36,800 bases of DNA. Source: Methanobrevibacter thaueri (lineage in GTDB: Archaea > Methanobacteriota > Methanobacteria > Methanobacteriales > Methanobacteriaceae). The DNA lies in contig SUTL01000011.1 of the NCBI GenBank assembly GCA_015062925.1, positions 1-36,800 of the forward strand, written 5' to 3'. The position numbers were made by a program, and so were the translations under genes. Positions 28,936 through 36,800 of the stretch are shown here, piece by piece; within the stretch, counting starts at the first letter, position 1, and every line of letters begins with the position of its first letter. The notes under the pieces were generated by a model, which made no database searches, was not told the DNA's origin, and saw only the letters and a list, made by a program, of their open reading frames with translations.

Positions 28936-29742
28936 ATGAATCGACAAATCTCTTTTGAAAGCGAATATATATTGCACCATATCACTCAAAACCGTTTGGA
29001 AGAACTGTTTGACCTGGAACTTGTTGCATCCGAAAAGCAATTATATCAATTAAGACCAGACAATCTTGCATTTGATAAAAAAAATAAATCATTAGTAATC
29101 ATTGAATACAAGAACAAATTTGACAAAAATGTTTTAAATCAGGTTCAAGGATATCATAATCTGATTTTGGAAAATAAAGATGAATATTCAAAACTGGTAA
29201 ATGAAAAAATTGATTTTGATAACATTAAAATATTAATCATTAGCCCAAAATTCAGCGACGATCAAATTAAAAATGCTCGAGACAATGTTGAACTTTGGAA
29301 GGTCTCCCTGTTTGACGACTGCAATGTTGAATATCTGAATCTGAAAAGCAATGAAATAAAAACCATAAAAATCAATCCAGATGATTTGAAAATCACAGAA
29401 GAAAATTTACTCGATGACAAAACTGATGAAACCATTGAGCTATACAAAAACTTTAAAAACAGACTGTTTGAAGAATTTGACGATTTAAACATGAAATTCC
29501 TGATTGATGCAGTTTCAATTAAGGCACAAAATGAATATCTTTGCATTGTCACTGTTAAAAGTTCAATTAAAATACATTATTATGCTGAAAAGCTTGAGGA
29601 TAGCGAAAACAGAACCCGAGACATATCAGACATAACAACCGGAGGACCCCTATCCAACTATGAATTAACCCTAAACAGTGAAAATATTGATTATGCAATC
29701 GAATTGATTAAACAGGTATATAATCAAAAGGTGATTAAATGA
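28936..29742 (+). CDS. NucS/DUF91-like nuclease with DUF5655-like C-terminus (paralog of 7416-8333)
   Basis: TQNRLEELFDLELVASEKQLYQLRPDNLAFDKKNKSLVIIEYKN; NRTRDISDITTGGPLSNYEL. ATG at 28936 (MNRQISFE) preferred. Confidence 0.68.
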   Translation: MNRQISFESEYILHHITQNRLEELFDLELVASEKQLYQLRPDNLAFDKKNKSLVIIEYKNKFDKNVLNQVQGYHNLILENKDEYSKLVNEKIDFDNIKILIISPKFSDDQIKNARDNVELWKVSLFDDCNVEYLNLKSNEIKTIKINPDDLKITEENLLDDKTDETIELYKNFKNRLFEEFDDLNMKFLIDAVSIKAQNEYLCIVTVKSSIKIHYYAEKLEDSENRTRDISDITTGGPLSNYELTLNSENIDYAIELIKQVYNQKVIK

Positions 29743-30266
29743 TTTGTCCAGCATGCAACACCCAAAACGATTCAAATGAGGAATATTGCCTCAATTGTGG
29801 CCAACGGCTGATTGAAAGTGAATACAAAGAAGAGATTCGTGAAACAAAACTTGAAATCCCAAAGGATAAAATCATTCTTCTGGATTTAAACTATACACTG
29901 ATTTCCAATTCATGGGCAATCAGATATGAAAAACTTCCCGGAAAGATTGAAAAGCGCCAATACGAACACGAACTAGTTGAACTAATCAAAGACAATTATG
30001 TTATTCTTATAACAGCAAGCCCCTACTATACATCATTTGACTCCTTAAAGCATATTGAAGAGAATACTGATTTAAAAATTGATGAATCATACTGGAACTT
30101 TGGAAAAAGACCCCCTGCACTTAAAAAGTACTGGCTTGAAAATGCAGTCCTTCCAACCCATGGTTATGACCCTGAAAAATACCTCGCAATTGAATCAAAC
30201 GAGAAGACCCGTGAAATGTACGGTAAATTTGGTATTGAAGCAAGACCTAAAAGTGATTTCATATAA
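29739..30266 (+). CDS. Zinc-ribbon protein fused to a HAD-like domain
   Basis: CPACNTQNDSNEEYCLNCG zinc ribbon; KIILLDLNYTLISN and VILITASP resemble HAD motifs I/II; ATGA overlap with preceding ORF. Confidence 0.6.
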   Translation: MICPACNTQNDSNEEYCLNCGQRLIESEYKEEIRETKLEIPKDKIILLDLNYTLISNSWAIRYEKLPGKIEKRQYEHELVELIKDNYVILITASPYYTSFDSLKHIEENTDLKIDESYWNFGKRPPALKKYWLENAVLPTHGYDPEKYLAIESNEKTREMYGKFGIEARPKSDFI

Positions 30267-30305
30267 AAAAAGATTTAGAAATGAGTTTTCATTTCTATTT
30301 AAAAA

Positions 30306-31799
30306 TTACCATTTAGTTGTTTTAGCACTGTTCAAATTGTTTATTTCAGTACTCTTTTTAGCTCCACAAAGCCAAGGTTTGCAATAGTCCCATCCGGGAT
30401 TTTGATAAGGAGTGGTTAAAGTAATGCAATATTTATTAGGAAAAGCATATTGTCCACCTGCCTTTCCCCCATATGAGAATATTATTGAAACTTTTCCAGA
30501 CACTGTTTTATATACCATTTTATTAATTGAAACTTTTTTATATCCATCACAGGTATAATAGTATTCACCGTCACTTATCCAATGTTTAACATAGTTTTTA
30601 ATTTTATATCCTTTTTGATGGGCCCATTCAGGTGTCATCTTACCCATATACTTCCATTTGATAATAGTTTTATAGCTACCCACATTTTGTGTGAAATATT
30701 TATTGGTTTTTACCTCAAATGCAACTAACTTATTTGTATTTTTAGCATTGACAAGTTTTTTAAATTGATTTAATGACAAGGTAACTTTATATTTGCCTAT
30801 GCTGAAAGTTCTGGCTTTTTTTGAAGTGCTGTAAACATATATTTTTGATTTTACAGTTTTTGTATAATGATTACTGCTTTTAAAAGTGGCAGTATAGGTA
30901 TAGGTTCCTGTCTTACTGATTTTAACTTTTTTAACTGCATCCCCACCGTTAACTTTAACAGTGTATGATTTACCATTAATCTTAAATGTTACAGTGCCTT
31001 CATCTATCCATCCTGATTGGTATTCATCTTCAACCTCTGCTCTTAAAGTTACGTATTGACCCTTAGTTGAATACCATTTTTTAGCTGTTAAAGTTGGAGT
31101 TGATTTTAATATTTTAACCTGAACATCAATAGGATCTGCGACATATTCCTCCTCATCTAATGATATCTGGAATTTATGTGTTCCGACAGGCAAATAATCG
31201 ATTAAAAATTGATAGCCATCATTATCATCATAATCCGGATAATAATCACCATTCATGAGAACATTTAATCCGGAAATATGTCTGCCCTTTTCATCCAATG
31301 CATAAACAGTTATCTCTGCAGTTACATCATCATAATACATAGTTACATTTTTTGAAACCAACTTAATTTTGGAAGGGGCATCATCATTATGAGTTACCTC
31401 ATGTAAAGTGGATATTTTAAAAAACAGGGGACTTGCTTTATAAAAACCGTCATCCAAAGTTAAGTTATACCCACCATTTGTGTAAATGTAAAAGTGATAA
31501 TCTTTGTTTTCATCATCGATAATGTCTGCAGTATGATTGCCGTTCATATACAATTTTGCATCAGTTACAGGTTCTTGGCGATTATTATATACATTTACAT
31601 AGACATCCGCACATTCATCCTTAAAATCAATATTGTGAATACGTATCTCGGCATTATAATCGTCACTGCCGTCCATTAAATTATCCTGCATATCAATTGA
31701 GTCACTCATTGTGATATTTTCATTTGCAGCGGCTGCACCAAAACTTACAAACAATACACACAAAAGCGAACACAATACAATTAACCTTTTGAATTTCAT
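30306..31799 (-). CDS. Secreted/adhesin-like protein with Ig-like repeats
   Basis: Signal peptide MKFKRLIVLCSLLCVLFVSFGAAAA; Ig-like GTYTYTATFKSSNHYTKTVKSKIYVYS and KFQISLDEEEYVADPI segments. Confidence 0.75.
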   Translation of the reverse strand: MKFKRLIVLCSLLCVLFVSFGAAAANENITMSDSIDMQDNLMDGSDDYNAEIRIHNIDFKDECADVYVNVYNNRQEPVTDAKLYMNGNHTADIIDDENKDYHFYIYTNGGYNLTLDDGFYKASPLFFKISTLHEVTHNDDAPSKIKLVSKNVTMYYDDVTAEITVYALDEKGRHISGLNVLMNGDYYPDYDDNDGYQFLIDYLPVGTHKFQISLDEEEYVADPIDVQVKILKSTPTLTAKKWYSTKGQYVTLRAEVEDEYQSGWIDEGTVTFKINGKSYTVKVNGGDAVKKVKISKTGTYTYTATFKSSNHYTKTVKSKIYVYSTSKKARTFSIGKYKVTLSLNQFKKLVNAKNTNKLVAFEVKTNKYFTQNVGSYKTIIKWKYMGKMTPEWAHQKGYKIKNYVKHWISDGEYYYTCDGYKKVSINKMVYKTVSGKVSIIFSYGGKAGGQYAFPNKYCITLTTPYQNPGWDYCKPWLCGAKKSTEINNLNSAKTTKW

Positions 31800-32176
31800 G
31801 ATTAATTGTATATAGTTTGTTGTTAAAATATTTGTTGAAAATAAAGGGGAAAGTATCATCGTGCACGGATTGTATAAGGTCATTGAATAATTAATTGGAG
31901 AACAGATTAAACCGCAAGCCTACACATTTTTGTCATTTTAATCATACGAATTTTACATTAACGTCAACCTTTAAAAAAATTCATTCACTTCAAAAGACTG
32001 CAGATATATGAAACGCTTCAAAAAACAGTTTTTCAAATGAAAAACCCAAACGTTAATGTGAATCCCATGTTCATCAATTACACCACTCCCATATTCCCCA
32101 ATAAAAGTTCTGCAAAAATACTTAAAAACCAGTTTAAACAGACTATTATCTGTAACATATTTTTGAGGCAGGTAAA

Positions 32177-32980
32177 GTGAAGATATTCAAAAGTGAAAAA
32201 TGGGGATTATGGTATAATCGGATTTTGCCTTTCATTATAATTGCTGATTTTATACTGATTACCGTTTCACTTGTCTTGAATGTTCCCCAATCTACAATGG
32301 CCCAGATTGAATCCTTTGATTTGATTGTGTGTCTGATTCTTCTAAGCGAATACTTTGTCAGTTTTCTTGAGGCTCCCTCAAAAAGGAAGTTCCTGCTTGA
32401 CAAGGACAACATTCTGCTTCTGATTGCATCAATACCGTTTGACTTTATAATCGACCTGTTCGTGCCTGTCAATTTTCCGGGATCCGTTTTCGGATATTTA
32501 AGGCTTTTAAGATTAGTCAGGATTATAAGCTTTGCAAGGATGGGTTCATTCGGCGAGTTTTTCAAAAAAACCGAGTTTCACAAAATCATCATTGCAATTG
32601 CAATTATCATAATGACATTTACTGCGCTCTTTTATGTATTCGGAACAAGCTATCAGCCTTTCGATTATTTTTATTTTGTCATTGTCACTCTCACCACTGT
32701 CGGATATGGGGACATCACTCCGCAGACTTATAACGAAAAGATACTGACCATGATTCTGATTCTTATCGGTATTGTCATATTTTCAACAATTACGGCATCG
32801 ATTTCATCATATCTTACCGACAGCATGATTGAAAGTGAGGATGACGGAATTGAGGAGGTTAAAAAAAGTGTGGAGGAGAAATCCGAACATATTCAAAGCG
32901 AACTTGACGCCATCAAAAAAGAAAACCAGAAACTCCATGAGGAAATAAAGGAGCTTAAAGAGCTTATAAAAAACAAATGA
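32177..32980 (+). CDS. Voltage-gated-type potassium channel / ion transporter
   Basis: Selectivity filter TLTTVGYGDITPQT, S4-like LRLLRLVRIISFARM, multiple TM segments, C-terminal coiled coil. Confidence 0.92.
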   Translation: MKIFKSEKWGLWYNRILPFIIIADFILITVSLVLNVPQSTMAQIESFDLIVCLILLSEYFVSFLEAPSKRKFLLDKDNILLLIASIPFDFIIDLFVPVNFPGSVFGYLRLLRLVRIISFARMGSFGEFFKKTEFHKIIIAIAIIIMTFTALFYVFGTSYQPFDYFYFVIVTLTTVGYGDITPQTYNEKILTMILILIGIVIFSTITASISSYLTDSMIESEDDGIEEVKKSVEEKSEHIQSELDAIKKENQKLHEEIKELKELIKNK

Positions 32981-33068
32981 TATCATTAATTAAAATGAAC
33001 CGGCAAAGATTATTAAAGTAGAAATCAGATATATATTATATACAAGTTATTTTTTAAATGTGTCCGTT

Positions 33069-33995
33069 ATGAAAACTGCTGTTCTTATCCCATGCTACAA
33101 TGAAGCGAAAACTATCAGAAAGGTTGTCAGTGACTTTAAAAGAGTCATGCCCCATGCTGAAATATATGTCTATGACAACAACTCCACCGACGGCACGGAT
33201 AAAATCGCAGAAGATGCAGGGGCGATTGTCAGATACGAATACAAACAGGGAAAGGGAAACGTCGTAAGGGCAATGTTTCGCCAGATCAATGCCGACTGCT
33301 ACATCATGGTCGACGGCGATGACACATATCCCGCCGAAGCCGCCTGCGAAATCGAAAGAATAATACTTGAAAATAGGGCGGACATGGTAATCGGAGACAG
33401 ATTGTCTTCAACATATTTCGAGGAAAACAACAGGCCATTTCACAATACCGGAAACCGGGTTGTGCGCAAATTCATAAACATCTTTTTCAAAAGCGACCTG
33501 AAGGACATCATGACCGGCATGAGGGGTTTCAACTATGATTTTGCAAAATCATTCCCTATCCAGTCAAAGGGATTTGAAATAGAGACTGAAATGAGCGTGT
33601 TTGCACTTATAAACAATTTCAAGATTCATGAAATCCCAATAGATTACAGGGACAGGATGGACGGAAGCGAATCCAAGCTCAACACATACAGGGACGGCTA
33701 CAGGGTTTTAAGAATGATTTCATCACTTATAAGGGATGAAAGACCATTGCTGTTTTTCTCAGCGATTTCACTGATACTTCTTATCATTGCGGGAGCATAT
33801 TTCTTCCCTATCCTATTCAGGTTTTTCTCAACAGGCTACGTTTTGAAAATCCCTACGCTGATTGTAATTTCAACAGTGGTAATCATTGCATCAGTCATCT
33901 TTTTTACCGGCGTTATCCTGCACGTTTTAAACAGGCAGCACAGGGACGAGCTTGAGCGCCACCTGATTTTGCTCAATGAACTTAAAGAGGAATGA
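33069..33995 (+). CDS. Family 2 glycosyltransferase with C-terminal TM segments
   Basis: TAVLIPCYNEAKTIRKVV...VYDNNSTDGTDKIAED...MVDGDDTYPA. Confidence 0.9.
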   Translation: MKTAVLIPCYNEAKTIRKVVSDFKRVMPHAEIYVYDNNSTDGTDKIAEDAGAIVRYEYKQGKGNVVRAMFRQINADCYIMVDGDDTYPAEAACEIERIILENRADMVIGDRLSSTYFEENNRPFHNTGNRVVRKFINIFFKSDLKDIMTGMRGFNYDFAKSFPIQSKGFEIETEMSVFALINNFKIHEIPIDYRDRMDGSESKLNTYRDGYRVLRMISSLIRDERPLLFFSAISLILLIIAGAYFFPILFRFFSTGYVLKIPTLIVISTVVIIASVIFFTGVILHVLNRQHRDELERHLILLNELKEE

Positions 33996-34420
33996 AATTG
34001 ATAGACAGACTTTTCCGCCAGCCTACAGACAACATATTCATCCAGATGTTTCGCTACATATTTGTAGGGGGAACCGCATTTGTCGTGGACTTTTTCTTTC
34101 TCTATTTTTTCAGCGACATCTGCCATATCCACTACCTGATTTCAGGAATCCTGTCGTTCATAATTTCAGTCATGGTGAACTACTGGATGAGCACACAATG
34201 GGTATTCAACCAGGACGGCTCCAACAACAGGTTCATGGAATTCAACATGTTTTTATTAATCAGCACAATAGGTCTGGTTTTCACAGAAATCCTCTTATGG
34301 TTTTTTACGGACATCATGGGCATGTATTATCTCATATCCAAAATCATAGCCGCAGTGATTGTTCTTTTCTGGAATTTCCTTGCAAGAAGGGTTATGTTTT
34401 ACGGCAGGGATTTCATCTAA
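33992..34420 (+). CDS. GtrA-like membrane protein
   Basis: 142 aa, 4 TM; FIQMFRYIFVGGTAFVVDFFFLYFF; overlaps GT2 stop. Confidence 0.88.
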   Translation: MKLIDRLFRQPTDNIFIQMFRYIFVGGTAFVVDFFFLYFFSDICHIHYLISGILSFIISVMVNYWMSTQWVFNQDGSNNRFMEFNMFLLISTIGLVFTEILLWFFTDIMGMYYLISKIIAAVIVLFWNFLARRVMFYGRDFI

Positions 34421-34454
34421 ATAGTTATATTGTAGGTTTGCCCATATTTTAAAT

Positions 34455-35900
34455 ATGGAATTTGTAGACAAGGCGAATTTTTCACAAATAAAGAAACTGA
34501 ACCGCAATGACCTTATTATATTTCTAATACCTGTCATCATATTTTCAGTTTATCTTGCAATCTTCAATCCGGGTATCGCAACAATCGATTCCTTTAATCA
34601 GCTGCACCAGATTGCATCAGGCCATTTCACCAACTGGCATCCGTTTTTCCACACTTTCATTGAAATGCTGTGCCTTAAGGTATATCCAAGCACCATTTCA
34701 ATAGCCGTCCTCCAGATTCTGGTTTTCTCAACAATGTGGACTGTAATCTGCAGGTACGTGCGAAAGGATAATGAAAGCAATGAACTTTTCAGGATTCAGA
34801 TTGCATTTACCGCAATAATGTGTTTAATCCCTATAAATGCACTGTATTCCGTCACATTGTGGAAGGACGTGCTTTTCAGTTACCTTATGATGTTTCTGTG
34901 TTTCCTGGCCATGGTAATGATAGACAAGAATGGGGATGTGGACTATAAGTTCATCATAGTCATTTCAATCGTCATGGCGATAATAGCTGAAATCAGAGGA
35001 AACGGAATGTATGTTGTAGCAATAGCGCTTTGCGTGTATGCAGTTTATCTATTTTTGAAAAGGAACAGGAAAATGAGCATGCTTCTGGTGATTTTGACCG
35101 TTGCATCAATTCTTCTTATTTCATCACTGAACATTGCATACGAAGTTGAGGACAATGAAAAGGATGCCGTCATGGCCAAGGTCATCCACATGCTGGCCGA
35201 CTATGATTTGAATCTTGAAATGGAAGATGCCGACAGGGCAAAGATTCATGAGCTGATACAGGCCGACAAGGTCAAGGACTACTACATGCCTACAGGAACG
35301 GATCCGACACTTGTCATAGCCGATCTGCACCATTATAAAGACAACAAGGGCACTTATATCGGACTGGCCATAAAGTACTCGCTTAAAGATCCTCTCCACT
35401 GCATGGAATACCTTTTAGGTTCATCCCCTATGGTGTGGAACATCGTAAGGGACCACTGGGTCGGACGGCCATATTATCTTGACGGAAACCATGACAGGCT
35501 GCAGTCAGATTTCAATTCATACTACGGCAAGCACAACTATACCCCGACAACACCCTATGAAAACCTTTCATATGCAAACTGGGGAACACCTGCATTCGAC
35601 ACCCTGAATCTGATGGCACTTGGAATCGAAGGCTCACTGCTTGATACCGTATTCAACAGTCCCGCACTGTACATGTACCTGTCAATAGCAATTCTGATAG
35701 TGATGCATGTCATGTTCAATGCCCCGAGAGAAATTTATCTGATGTATGTGCCGAATCTGCTGAACATCATCATGATATTTGTTTCAACACCTATTCAGGA
35801 CTACCGGTATCTGTATGCGAATCTGCTGGTGTGTTATCTTCTGATAATGGTTCTGATTGGATTGAGGCACGCCCATCGAAGCGAGCTTGAATCCGATTAA
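34455..35900 (+). CDS. Multi-TM membrane protein (DUF6020/glycosyltransferase-like)
   Basis: 481 aa, many TM; FNPGIATIDSFNQLHQIASGHFTNWHPFFHTF. Confidence 0.65.
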   Translation: MEFVDKANFSQIKKLNRNDLIIFLIPVIIFSVYLAIFNPGIATIDSFNQLHQIASGHFTNWHPFFHTFIEMLCLKVYPSTISIAVLQILVFSTMWTVICRYVRKDNESNELFRIQIAFTAIMCLIPINALYSVTLWKDVLFSYLMMFLCFLAMVMIDKNGDVDYKFIIVISIVMAIIAEIRGNGMYVVAIALCVYAVYLFLKRNRKMSMLLVILTVASILLISSLNIAYEVEDNEKDAVMAKVIHMLADYDLNLEMEDADRAKIHELIQADKVKDYYMPTGTDPTLVIADLHHYKDNKGTYIGLAIKYSLKDPLHCMEYLLGSSPMVWNIVRDHWVGRPYYLDGNHDRLQSDFNSYYGKHNYTPTTPYENLSYANWGTPAFDTLNLMALGIEGSLLDTVFNSPALYMYLSIAILIVMHVMFNAPREIYLMYVPNLLNIIMIFVSTPIQDYRYLYANLLVCYLLIMVLIGLRHAHRSELESD

Positions 35901-35992
35901 ACTTTTTTTTATTTTTTTTAAAAACCGTCACACATTTGTTAAAAAAGAAAATATTGATTGGAAAAATGGATTTTCCAATAATGTAACTACCT

Positions 35993-36349
35993 ATTAATGC
36001 ATCCTTCAAGATAATCCTCGATTTGCCCATCAGACATGTGAGGCCAGTTCTGTCTTATTCCCTTATACAGTGTATCAAGTATGCCATGCTCGGGTCGTTG
36101 GAAGTGCGCAGGTTCCTGTTTGTGACGGTTTTCATTTCAAAGCCGTCCATCTCGCCTAAATCAATGATGTCCTCATACCAGCCGTAGCCTTCCTGAGGTT
36201 TGCGCCCGTCGTTTTCCCTGCGGCATACATGGTCAAACTGCTCCTTTGTAATTCGAATTGCACATCACCCCGGATTCGAAAACATGGTTTTCACCATTTT
36301 GTAAAATCCCCTCCAATTTTTCCAGACAGGGTTTTACATATTCAAACAT
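35993..36349 (-). pseudogene. Degraded gene, possibly gamma-glutamylcyclotransferase/AIG2-like
   Basis: Fragments in shifting frames: MFEYVKPCLEKLEGILQNGENHVFESGVMCN / ITKEQFDHVCRRENDGRKPQEGYGWYEDIIDLGEMDGFEMKTVTNRNLRTSNDPSMAYL / DTLYKGIRQNWPHMSDGQIEDYLEGCIN. Confidence 0.5.
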
Positions 36350-36408
36350 CAAAACTTATTATCAAATTCCAACATATACCTAATTAACCAAAATGGGAGG
36401 AATATTTG

Positions 36409-36800
36409 ATGAATAGGAAAATAGCATTTGCATTAATTATAGTGGGCCTGCTTGCTGTTTCAGCAGTCAGCGCCCAGAATTCATTATTCCTGAACGGAAA
36501 TAATGATGATTCAATGTATCAGGTCTCTTTGATGCAGGCTTTCATGCATGGAGAATTTGACGGAGTAATTACAGTAGAAGATTTGAAAACACATGGTGAC
36601 ACTGGTCTTGGAACATTCGAAGGAGTAAACGGTGAGATGATAATTCTTGACGGAGTAGTTTATCAGGCAGCCGCCGACGGAAGCATTAATGTCATGCAGG
36701 ATAACGAAACCGTACCGTTCGCCACAATCACCAACTTTGATGAAGACGGAAAAATAGACGATATAAGCGCCAAGGACTTTGACGATTTAACAGGTCAGTT
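36409..36800 (+). CDS. Alpha-acetolactate decarboxylase-like protein with signal peptide (partial, runs off right edge)
   Basis: Manual translation MNRKIAFALIIVGLLAVSAVSAQNSLFLNGNNDDSMYQVSLMQAFMHGEFDGVITVEDLKTHGDTGLGTFEGVNGEMIILDGVVYQAAADGSINVMQ.... Confidence 0.8.
   Translation, partial: MNRKIAFALIIVGLLAVSAVSAQNSLFLNGNNDDSMYQVSLMQAFMHGEFDGVITVEDLKTHGDTGLGTFEGVNGEMIILDGVVYQAAADGSINVMQDNETVPFATITNFDEDGKIDDISAKDFDDLTGQ

Noticed and set aside
28901-36030. Short antisense ORFs such as 28770-28985(-), 33836-34132(-), 33976-34452(+), 34295-34540(-), 34598-34780(-), 35124-35399(-)
   Set aside because: They overlap well-supported coding genes in other frames and show no recognisable motifs or start context.
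1-36800. CRISPR array, tRNA or rRNA genes, integrase or IS transposase
   Set aside because: Looked for regularly spaced repeats, tRNA-like T-loop (GGTTCGAATCC-type) sequences and transposase motifs; none seen by eye. The gttcgaatccgg-like string near 36270-36290 lies inside the degraded minus-strand gene and lacks the rest of a tRNA.

Overview
AT-rich archaeal window, probably Methanobacteriales/Methanobrevibacter-like (inferred from codon usage and gene content, not verified). About 3.4-28.4 kb is a strongly AT-rich, defence-rich island. It is flanked by more GC-balanced DNA: a UvrD/PD-(D/E)XK helicase plus a partial ATPase on the left, and housekeeping/cell-surface genes (K+ channel, GT2, GtrA, membrane protein, secreted acetolactate decarboxylase-like) on the right. 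The island core is a minus-strand operon: SNF2-type helicase, DUF4391-like protein, THREE tandem Type III DNA adenine methyltransferase (mod) paralogs, an intact Res, then a Res-derived paralog with lost ATPase motifs fused to an HTH and two zinc ribbons. Further downstream are a broken DUF1802-like gene, a NucS/DUF5655-like nuclease and an McrB/McrC(LlaJI)-type pair. The main result: each of the three mod genes is interrupted at the same place (between catalytic motif IV DPPY and the target-recognition domain) by a dinucleotide microsatellite, (AC)7, (GA)8 and (AC)8 in coding orientation. All three are out of frame in this sequence. A change of -1, +1 and +1 unit respectively restores single ORFs of 626, 636 and 641 aa. 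The TRDs are unrelated while the N- and C-terminal blocks are conserved. This looks like a three-switch phase-variable methylation/restriction locus, caught with all three mods OFF.
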